Assembly: GCA_903924715.1 (NCBI GenBank)
Contig: CAIYCP010000474.1
Span: forward strand, 1 to 5,047
DNA length: 5,047 nt
DNA from: an uncultured beta proteobacterium
GTDB lineage: Bacteria > Pseudomonadota > Gammaproteobacteria > Burkholderiales > Burkholderiaceae_B
Direction: 5' to 3'
Both the position numbers and the translations under genes were made by a program. Of this stretch, positions 1 through 5,047 are shown piece after piece (position 1 is the first letter of the stretch; each line of letters begins with the position of its first letter). A model generated the notes under the pieces. That model was not told where the DNA came from and ran no database searches. It saw nothing but the letters and a program-made list of their open reading frames with translations.

Positions 1-1216
1 CCACACCAAACTTGATGAGGGCTTACCGCTTGATGGTTTAGGTCATACAGATGCAACTGGCCGCCTATTCTTTCAAACCAAGGCGATGTCTGGAACCTTA
101 CCGCCCGACTTACCCATGGGCAAGGCAGACAATCAAATTTTGAGCGTGGTGCGTTCGCTGCAAGATCAGTTTTCAACGCGACAAGTCGTACTGGTTTCTA
201 AAGATATCAATATGCGCTTGAAGGCACGCGCCTTGGCGATGGCTGCAGAAGACTACTTTAACGACCACGTACTTGAAGACTCAGATCTGCTCTACACCGG
301 CGTGTTGCAACTGCCTGAAAACTTCTGGAACAAACACGGTAAAGGCGTCGAGTCTTGGCAACAAGGCGGCATCACGTTCTATCGTATCAGCGGGCCCTTG
401 TGCGGTCAGTTCATGATCAATCAGTTTGTGTTTTTTGAAGGACCCATGCCCCTTTACGCGCAGGTGCGTGAAGTCAGCGGAAAAACTGCGGTACTGGCCA
501 CCTTACGTGATTACACGCACGGCAAAAATAATGTCTGGGGTGTGACCTCACGTAATCGCGAACAAAACTTTGCGATGAACTTGCTGATGAATCCCGAATG
601 TGATTTTGTGTCTTTACTCGGACAAGCAGGTACGGGTAAGACCTTAATGACACTCGCTGCAGGCCTCGCTCAAGTGCTTGAGACCAAACGTTATACCGAA
701 ATCATCATGACGCGGGTGACCGTGCCAGTGGGCGAAGACATCGGATTTTTACCGGGCACTGAAGAAGAAAAAATGATGCCGTGGATGGGCGCGCTTGAGG
801 ACAACCTCGATGTGCTGAACATGGGTGAAACACAGGGCGGCGTTGGAACCTCGCACGGCACACAGGGCAACGAGTGGGGTCGCGCAGCCACCATGGATCT
901 CATCCGCTCAAAGATCAAAGTCAAATCGTTGAACTTTATGCGCGGACGTACCTTCCTAAACAAATACCTGATCATCGACGAAGCACAAAACCTGACCCCA
1001 AAACAGATGAAGACACTCATCACGCGGGCTGGGCCCGGTACGAAGGTGGTGTGCCTAGGCAATATCGCGCAAATTGACACCCCTTACCTAACCGAAGGCA
1101 GTTCTGGCTTGACCTTTGTGGTGGATCGCTTCAAAGGCTGGCCGCACGCCGGACACGTCACACTTCAGCGTGGCGAACGTTCTCGCCTGGCCGACTACGC
1201 CGGAGAAGTCCTGTAA
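1..1216 (+). CDS. PIN-PhoH family ATPase/ribonuclease (5' partial)
   Basis: The reading frame is open from base 2, so this is the 3' portion of a longer gene. About 404 residues are visible. I recall full-length members as roughly 550-570 residues, so about 150 N-terminal residues should lie upstream. The ATG at 86 is internal, because the 28 codons before it also read as family sequence. Counting from base 2, residues 1 to about 105 are the C-terminal part of a PIN nuclease-type domain, including VVLVSKD, whose Asp (about residue 68) fits a PIN acidic site, and YFNDHVLEDSDLLYTG. The PhoH P-loop domain follows, with Walker A GQAGTGKT (about 207-214), Walker B YLIIDEAQN (about 322-330), a sensor-like CLGNIAQID and a C-terminal GERSRLADYA. 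PIN-PhoH (PhoH2) proteins are described as ATP-dependent RNA-unwinding and RNA-cleaving enzymes. The phosphate-starvation link of the PhoH name is not shown here. Family assignment is very secure; the cellular role is inferred. Confidence 0.95.
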   Translation, partial: HTKLDEGLPLDGLGHTDATGRLFFQTKAMSGTLPPDLPMGKADNQILSVVRSLQDQFSTRQVVLVSKDINMRLKARALAMAAEDYFNDHVLEDSDLLYTGVLQLPENFWNKHGKGVESWQQGGITFYRISGPLCGQFMINQFVFFEGPMPLYAQVREVSGKTAVLATLRDYTHGKNNVWGVTSRNREQNFAMNLLMNPECDFVSLLGQAGTGKTLMTLAAGLAQVLETKRYTEIIMTRVTVPVGEDIGFLPGTEEEKMMPWMGALEDNLDVLNMGETQGGVGTSHGTQGNEWGRAATMDLIRSKIKVKSLNFMRGRTFLNKYLIIDEAQNLTPKQMKTLITRAGPGTKVVCLGNIAQIDTPYLTEGSSGLTFVVDRFKGWPHAGHVTLQRGERSRLADYAGEVL

Positions 1217-1238
1217 TTAAACGCGTGACGCCCTACCC

Positions 1239-1284
1239 TGCGCGTGGGTGAGTTACTCTATTCACTCACGCTTGCCTGCGCGCA
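1239..1284. repeat. Nested inverted repeat between phoH-like gene and pdxA
   Basis: An outer pair, TGCGCG (1239-1244) with CGCGCA (1279-1284), encloses an inner pair, GTGAGT (1248-1253) with ACTCAC (1264-1269), around a 10-base loop. The unpaired arms differ in length (3 and 9 bases). No T-run follows on the plus strand, so it is not a standard intrinsic terminator. It could be an RNA structure in a phoH-pdxA transcript, a weak Rho-dependent end, or chance. The 100-base gap holds nothing else I can support: I see no clear sigma-70 promoter for pdxA. Confidence 0.35.
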
Positions 1285-1316
1285 TCAGCTGCAAAGGCTT
1301 CTAGACGACTGACCAC

Positions 1317-2336
1317 ATGCCTGAATCCTCTTCGCGCGTCACGCCCCACCCGCCTCTAGCGCTGACGCTTGGGGATGCGGCTGGCATTGGCCCCGAAATT
1401 ATTGTGAAACTGCACGACCAGGGGCTGCCTGCAGCTTGCGTCGTATACGGAGACCTGGGTGCGTTATCACGCGCCGTTGACTTGCTCAATCAGCCACTAC
1501 AAATCATCGAGCTCGCGACTGTTGATGAAATTCATCAATACACCAATGAAACAAACTGTATTTTCGTGCGCCCTACGCAACCAGCATTGCCCGCAGACTT
1601 ACCTTGGGGACGCACCGATGCTCGAGCTGGGCAAGCCGCCTATGATGCGCTGTGTATGGCCATCGACGATGCCCTACTCGGTAAAGTCAGTGGCATTGTT
1701 ACAGCACCGTTGAACAAAGAAGCCATGCATCTGGCGGGTTTGGATTTTCCGGGCCATACAGAAATTTTGGCTCAACGCTCACACACGCAACACGTCGCGA
1801 TGCTGTTGGTCAACGATCAAGTACGCGTCATTCTTGCCACCATCCACATCGCGCTTTCAGAAGTATCAACCACCTTAACGCAAGCACTTGAACTGCGCAC
1901 CATTGAACATGCACAACGCGCATGTCAGGCGATGGGCATTCAGTCGCCACGCATCGGTGTCGCAGGCTTAAACCCCCATGCAGGCGAACAGGGTAAATTT
2001 GGACGAGAAGATTTAGACATCATTGCACCCGCCATTGCAGCAGCTCGCCTCAAAGGTATCGATGCCTCGGGCCCTTGGCCAGGCGACACACTGTTCATGC
2101 GTGCGCGTCACGGAGAGTTTGATATCTGCGTGGCGCAATATCACGACCAAGGCCTGATCCCCATTAAGTACCTAGGGATCGACAAAGGCGTCAACATCAC
2201 CGTTGGCCTCCCCTTTGTACGCACGAGTGTCGATCACGGCACCGCGTTTGATATCGCCGGTCAGGGCATCGCCGACCCTTCTTCTTTGCGAGCCGCTTTT
2301 GAGCTAGCACTGAGCATGCTTAAACCAGCAATTTAA
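1317..2336 (+). CDS. pdxA: PdxA-family 4-phospho-hydroxyacid dehydrogenase (PdxA or PdxA2-like)
   Basis: A complete 339-residue protein, close to the usual family length (about 330). PdxA is a cytoplasmic, divalent-metal and NAD-dependent oxidative decarboxylase that converts 4-phosphohydroxy-L-threonine in pyridoxal phosphate synthesis. Seen here: GDAAGIGPE near the N-terminus (19-27); FPGHTE with H147 and T148; metal-site histidines H177 (TIHIAL), H221 (LNPHAGE) and H276 (YHDQG); and K284, N293 and R302, each offset by 10 from E. coli PdxA K274, N283 and R292. The enzyme should therefore be active. From memory, GDAAGIGPEII and GTAFDIAGQG look more like PdxA2-type paralogues, which act on 4-phospho-D-threonate or -erythronate, than like the GEPAGIGPD form of the gammaproteobacterial enzyme. 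Neither surA, rsmA nor a DUF1537 kinase gene is in the window, so context does not decide. The ATG has no good ribosome binding site: AAAGG at 1293-1297 is too far upstream, but no other early start exists in frame. Confidence 0.88.
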   Translation: MPESSSRVTPHPPLALTLGDAAGIGPEIIVKLHDQGLPAACVVYGDLGALSRAVDLLNQPLQIIELATVDEIHQYTNETNCIFVRPTQPALPADLPWGRTDARAGQAAYDALCMAIDDALLGKVSGIVTAPLNKEAMHLAGLDFPGHTEILAQRSHTQHVAMLLVNDQVRVILATIHIALSEVSTTLTQALELRTIEHAQRACQAMGIQSPRIGVAGLNPHAGEQGKFGREDLDIIAPAIAAARLKGIDASGPWPGDTLFMRARHGEFDICVAQYHDQGLIPIKYLGIDKGVNITVGLPFVRTSVDHGTAFDIAGQGIADPSSLRAAFELALSMLKPAI

Positions 2337-2355
2337 GGGTAAACCCTTTAATTTT
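2335..2355 (+). terminator. Possible weak terminator at the pdxA stop codon
   Basis: AAGGG (2335-2339), loop TAAA and CCCTT (2344-2348) form a 5-base-pair hairpin that begins inside the pdxA stop codon. It is followed by TTTAATTTT style AT-rich sequence rather than a clean T-run. The short stem and interrupted T tract make this a weak candidate that might only partly separate pdxA from pbpG. Confidence 0.35.
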
Positions 2356-2372
2356 AAAAAATGTATAAAATT

Positions 2373-2403
2373 TTGGTTTAAGTATCCAAGCTAAGTATAT
2401 AAT
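2373..2403 (+). promoter_or_regulatory. Candidate sigma-70 promoter for pbpG
   Basis: An exact TATAAT -10 box lies at 2398-2403. The -35 region is poor: TTGGTT at 2373-2378 matches TTGACA only in TTG and has a 19-base spacer, and GGTTTA (2375-2380) is correctly spaced but matches worse. The sequence upstream (2349-2374) is strongly AT-rich, which could act as an UP-like element. The heptamer TAAGTAT occurs at 2379-2385 and 2392-2398, 13 bases apart, and could be a regulator site. A start point about 7 bases after the -10 would fall near 2410. Confidence 0.6.
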
Positions 2404-2407
2404 TCGC

Positions 2408-2447
2408 ATGGTTTTTATACTAAGCAAGGCACTTAGAATGGTTTTTA
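2408..2447 (+). repeat. 10-base direct repeat duplicating the pbpG start region
   Basis: ATGGTTTTTA occurs exactly at 2408-2417 and again at 2438-2447. The copies are 30 bases apart and so in the same frame, giving two candidate start codons that both read Met-Val-Phe. The upstream copy has no ribosome binding site and overlaps the predicted transcription start; the downstream copy has an AAGG in good position. Confidence 0.85.
2426..2429 (+). promoter_or_regulatory. Ribosome binding site that sets the pbpG start at 2438
   Basis: AAGG lies 8 bases before the ATG at 2438, a normal spacing. The ATG at 2408 has no comparable site. The AAGG sits in the 7-base loop of a small potential hairpin, CTAAG (2420-2424) with CTTAG (2432-2436). 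Confidence 0.6.
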
Positions 2448-3580
2448 AGTTTAATTTGTCCTGTCGCAAGTCTTGGTTCGGATTCGCCCTAAGCCTTTGC
2501 TTAGCGGCTGTGAGTTCACCATCATTTGCTCAAACCGACGCTGAAACCACCGTCAGTACAGATAAAAAGCCAGTTGCAGCGGCAAGCAGCTCTAAACCCA
2601 AAAAGACAAACAACAAAACAACAAAGACCACGAAAAATAAAGCTGTCCCGTCTGGTACGCCACAGGGTAGCCGTTCAGTTGCCGACGCAACGAATAAGCC
2701 GACAACGAAGTCTGACAACAGCAACTTCAAATCATCAACCGTCAAACCGTCGAATGCGCCGCAAGCGCGCAACGGTGCTGCCAGCGCCGGCGTTGCCGTA
2801 GCAGGCACGATGGCTGCAGTGCGTTCAAATGTTGTGCTCGTACAAGACCTCAGTAGCAATACCATCTTGTTTTCTCGCAATGAAGATGCGGCAAGGCCCA
2901 TTGCATCGATTACCAAACTCATGACCGCCATCGTCGTGGTCGACGCGAACCAATCCATGAGTGACATGGTTGAAGTCACCGCAAGCGACATTGATACGGT
3001 TAAACATAGCCGCTCACGCCTGCCCGTTGGCACGAAGCTCTCGCGTAGCGATATGCTGCACCTCGCGTTGATGTCCTCAGAAAATCGCGCTGCCAATGCA
3101 TTAGGCCGAAACTATCCCGGTGGCCTGACTGCTTTTGTGGCCGCCATGAATAGCAAAGCAAAAGAACTCGGTATGACACAAAGCCGTTTCGTCGAGCCAA
3201 CGGGTTTATCAAGCGATAACATTTCAAGCCCACGTGATCTGGTCAAATTACTCCAAGCCTCAGCATCGCGCTCAGCAATTCGGCAATACACCACAGACGA
3301 TCAGCATGAAGTTCGGTCAAGCGGACACGCCACCTTGTTTCGCAATACAAATGGGCTTGTGATGAACCCTAGCTGGGATATCAAAGTATCTAAAACCGGC
3401 TATATCAACGAAGCAGGACAATGCCTTGTGATGGTCGCGCGCATCAATAACCGTGACATGGCTATTGTGTTACTCAATGCAGATGGTAAGGGTACGCGAG
3501 TCGGCGATGCCATCAAGATCAAACAATGGGTGCAACAAACCCAGGTAATCGCCGCGCTCGACTCATCGAGAGTTCAGTAA
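2438..3580 (+). CDS. pbpG: D-alanyl-D-alanine endopeptidase (PBP7/PbpG family)
   Basis: A serine peptidase of the S11 (low-molecular-weight penicillin-binding protein) family. PbpG proteins act in the periplasm and cut D-Ala-meso-diaminopimelate cross-links in peptidoglycan. With the start at 2438 the protein has 380 residues. A signal peptide is clear: basic start (FKFNLSCRKS), hydrophobic core (WFGFALSLCLAAVSS) and probable cleavage after SFA (about residue 31). Residues about 32-125 are a low-complexity linker rich in Lys, Thr, Ser, Ala and Asn. The catalytic domain follows with SITK (Ser157 nucleophile, Lys160), SEN (214-216) and KTG (319-321), all intact. E. coli PbpG is about 310 residues, so the linker explains most of the extra length. 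An in-frame ATG at 2408 would add 10 residues, but the promoter and ribosome binding site favour 2438. The gene ends 7 bases inside the convergent dnaB gene. Function is well supported; endopeptidase rather than carboxypeptidase activity is inferred from overall similarity. Confidence 0.92.
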   Translation: MVFKFNLSCRKSWFGFALSLCLAAVSSPSFAQTDAETTVSTDKKPVAAASSSKPKKTNNKTTKTTKNKAVPSGTPQGSRSVADATNKPTTKSDNSNFKSSTVKPSNAPQARNGAASAGVAVAGTMAAVRSNVVLVQDLSSNTILFSRNEDAARPIASITKLMTAIVVVDANQSMSDMVEVTASDIDTVKHSRSRLPVGTKLSRSDMLHLALMSSENRAANALGRNYPGGLTAFVAAMNSKAKELGMTQSRFVEPTGLSSDNISSPRDLVKLLQASASRSAIRQYTTDDQHEVRSSGHATLFRNTNGLVMNPSWDIKVSKTGYINEAGQCLVMVARINNRDMAIVLLNADGKGTRVGDAIKIKQWVQQTQVIAALDSSRVQ

Positions 3581-4959
3581 TTCGACCCACCGCCTGAACC
3601 GCCTGAGTAATTCAGGAAGCGCGTACTAGAGCCCTGGAAGGTGAGTCGAACCGTACCGATCGGACCGTTACGCTGCTTACCGATAATAATCTCGGCAGTT
3701 CCTTTCTCGGGCGAATCTGGGTTGTAGACTTCATCGCGATAGATAAACAAAATCAAATCAGCATCTTGTTCGATCGCACCTGATTCGCGTAAGTCACTCA
3801 TCACCGGACGACGATTCGGACGTTGCTCAAGACTGCGATTTAACTGAGACAACGCAATCACGGGGCAATCAAGTTCTTTCGCCAAAGCTTTTAACGAACG
3901 ACTAATCTCTGAGATTTCGGTCGCACGGTTTTCGCCTGACGAGCTCGCCCCCATCAATTGCAAATAGTCGATCACAATCAAGCCTAACTTGCCGCACTGA
4001 CGTGCCAGACGACGCGCACGCGCCCGAACCTCTACCGAACTCAATGCCGGTGTCTCGTCAATATATAGCTGAGCTTCTTGCATGCGCTGCACTGCGTGCG
4101 TCACACGAGGCCAATCATCGGCCAAGAGCTTGCCGGTTCGCATTCGATGTTGATCTAGCATCCCCACCGAACCCAACATACGCATGGCCAACTGCACCGC
4201 CCCCATCTCCATCGAGAAGACCGCGACGGGAATCCCCTGCTCAATGGCAACATGCTCGGCAATGTTCATCGCCAGCGACGTCTTACCCATCGACGGACGT
4301 CCTGCAACAATCACAAGATCTCCGCCCTGGAGACCCGACGTCATTTTATCGAGATCCGTAAACCCAGTGGGCACACCGGTCACATCTGTGTTGCCCTCGC
4401 GATGATAAAGCTCGTCAATTTTATCGACCACTTCGGATAGCAGCGGTTGAATCTCACGAAAACCTGCAGTGGCCTTTGCCCCTTCTTGGGCAATCTTAAA
4501 AACCTTGGACTCTGCTTCGTCTAGTAACTGACGCGCTTCTTTACCTTGCGGATTAAACGCGGTCGCCGCAATTTCATCAGCCACCGTCACGAGCTTTCGC
4601 AACATCGAGCGCTCGCGCACGATTTCGGCGTAGCGGCGAATATTGGCTGCCGAAGGTGTGTTGTGCGCCAAGGCATTGAGATAGCTCAAGCCCCCAACCT
4701 CTTCAGATTTACCGACACTGGCCAGAGACTCATTGACCGTCACGACATCGGCCGGACGCGACAGATTAATTAAGCGCGCAATGTGATGCCAAATCAAACG
4801 ATGGTCAAACCGATAAAAATCGTCTTCGTTCACGACGTCGGTGACGCGCTCCCACGCACCGTTGTCCAACAACAAGCCACCGAGCACTGACTGTTCGGCC
4901 TCGATTGAATGTGGCGGAACTCGTAAATACTCGAGCTGTGGATCTGGCGAATTATTCAT
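3574..4959 (-). CDS. dnaB: Replicative DNA helicase DnaB
   Basis: A complete 461-residue protein, close to the 471 of E. coli DnaB. DnaB is the hexameric ATP-driven helicase that unwinds DNA at the replication fork and recruits primase. Residues about 14-115 form the N-terminal DnaB domain (VPPHSIEAEQSVLGGLLLDN). A helical linker (about 120-190) leads to the RecA-like motor. The motor has Walker A GRPSMGKT (220-227, Lys226, Thr227), the catalytic Glu in SMEM (E251), Walker B LIVIDYLQL (D331), SQLNRSLE (371-378), RESGAIEQDAD (391-401) and the likely arginine finger in KQRNGP (R430). There is no intein and no missing key residue. The C-terminus is a short glycine/serine tail (SGGSGGGSNY), so the final residues differ from E. 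coli. The start is the only ATG that fits the family N-terminus; the ribosome binding site (GGA at 4965-4963) is weak and close. The gene is convergent with pbpG. In related bacteria dnaB usually follows rplI, which is not visible here. Confidence 0.97.
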   Translation of the reverse strand: MNNSPDPQLEYLRVPPHSIEAEQSVLGGLLLDNGAWERVTDVVNEDDFYRFDHRLIWHHIARLINLSRPADVVTVNESLASVGKSEEVGGLSYLNALAHNTPSAANIRRYAEIVRERSMLRKLVTVADEIAATAFNPQGKEARQLLDEAESKVFKIAQEGAKATAGFREIQPLLSEVVDKIDELYHREGNTDVTGVPTGFTDLDKMTSGLQGGDLVIVAGRPSMGKTSLAMNIAEHVAIEQGIPVAVFSMEMGAVQLAMRMLGSVGMLDQHRMRTGKLLADDWPRVTHAVQRMQEAQLYIDETPALSSVEVRARARRLARQCGKLGLIVIDYLQLMGASSSGENRATEISEISRSLKALAKELDCPVIALSQLNRSLEQRPNRRPVMSDLRESGAIEQDADLILFIYRDEVYNPDSPEKGTAEIIIGKQRNGPIGTVRLTFQGSSTRFLNYSGGSGGGSNY

Positions 4960-4994
4960 ATTTCCATCATAACCGTAAGGAATTCGTCACATAC

Positions 4995-5046
4995 AAAAAA
5001 CCTTGAATATCTCGGCCCGGAAGGCGCTTAAGCAACCAGCCAAGGT
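4995..5046 (-). terminator. Possible terminator of an upstream minus-strand gene, in the dnaB leader
   Basis: Read on the minus strand, ACCTTG (5046-5041) can pair with CAAGGT (5005-5000), and the run of six T (5000-4995) follows directly. The large interior can also pair imperfectly (GGCTGG near 5041-5036 with CCGGGCC near 5019-5013) and holds the palindrome GCTTAAGC. The outer stem is only 6 base pairs, and its upstream side meets the window edge. In many betaproteobacteria the ribosomal genes rpsF-rpsR-rplI precede dnaB, so a terminator here would make sense, but that gene is not visible. The last 88 bases hold no other supported feature. Confidence 0.3.
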
Positions 5047-5047
5047 A

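Noticed and set aside
691..1080. 129-codon open frame antisense to the PhoH domain
   Set aside because: It overlaps the strongly conserved PhoH ATPase region on the other strand, has no recognisable motif, and is a shadow frame.
2350..2372. AT-rich inverted repeat AATTTTA/TAAAATT as an operator
   Set aside because: Short A/T palindromes are expected by chance in such AT-rich sequence; it is better explained as UP-like sequence upstream of the -10 box.
2530..3096. 188-codon open frame antisense to pbpG
   Set aside because: It lies wholly opposite pbpG, which has an intact signal peptide and all three catalytic motifs. It shows no recognisable domain and is a by-product of the biased composition of the linker and catalytic region.
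3590..3606. Tandem CCGCCTGA repeat at the end of dnaB
   Set aside because: It is simply the coding sequence of the Gly/Gly/Ser tail of DnaB on the minus strand and needs no separate explanation.
4002..4361. 119-codon plus-strand open frame opposite dnaB
   Set aside because: It lies opposite the conserved DnaB motor domain; its Pro/Arg/Ser-rich composition is typical of a shadow frame.
4967..5047. Minus-strand open frame ending with TGA at 4969-4967, which could be the C-terminus of a gene just before dnaB
   Set aside because: Only 26 codons are visible (ending FLYVTNSLRL). They do not resemble the end of ribosomal protein L9 expected there, and the region also reads as a hairpin with a T-run. 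Too short to call.
1..5047. Mobile element, CRISPR array, tRNA or rRNA, defence or toxin-antitoxin module
   Set aside because: No transposase, integrase, regularly spaced repeats, cloverleaf-like sequence or paired small toxin-antitoxin frames were seen. The PIN-PhoH protein has a distant link to toxin-antitoxin biology in actinobacteria, but no antitoxin-like partner is visible here.

Overview
The window carries ordinary housekeeping genes of a moderate-GC proteobacterium. The protein sequences read most like Betaproteobacteria, probably Burkholderiales. The DnaB N-terminus (LRVPPHSIEAEQSVLGGLLLDN) and the PIN-PhoH C-terminus (LNFMRGRTFLNK, GERSRLADYA) match what I recall of that group. This placement is from memory of family sequences and not from a search.

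Layout, left to right. (1) Bases 1-1216, plus strand: the 3' part of a PIN-PhoH family gene whose start lies outside the window. (2) 1217-1316: a 100-base gap with a nested inverted repeat and no clear promoter or terminator. (3) 1317-2336, plus strand: a PdxA-family dehydrogenase with all expected metal and substrate residues. Its sequence leans towards the PdxA2-like branch, and it is not in the surA-pdxA-rsmA context usual for the pyridoxine enzyme. (4) 2337-2437: an AT-rich gap with a small hairpin at the pdxA stop, an exact TATAAT box, short direct repeats and a Shine-Dalgarno sequence. (5) 2438-3580, plus strand: a secreted D-alanyl-D-alanine endopeptidase (PBP7/PbpG type) with a long lysine/threonine-rich linker. 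(6) 3574-4959, minus strand: the replicative helicase dnaB, complete, convergent with pbpG and overlapping it by 7 bases. (7) 4960-5047: the dnaB leader, with a possible weak terminator of an upstream minus-strand gene.

The genes do not form one pathway: they cover RNA metabolism (PhoH), cofactor or sugar-acid metabolism (PdxA family), cell-wall remodelling (PbpG) and replication (DnaB). The three plus-strand genes could be partly co-transcribed, but pbpG appears to have its own promoter.

I found no mobile element, CRISPR array, tRNA, rRNA or anything that looks like a new system. The points worth a second look are the pbpG start site, the exact identity of the PdxA-family enzyme, and the tail-to-tail overlap of pbpG and dnaB.
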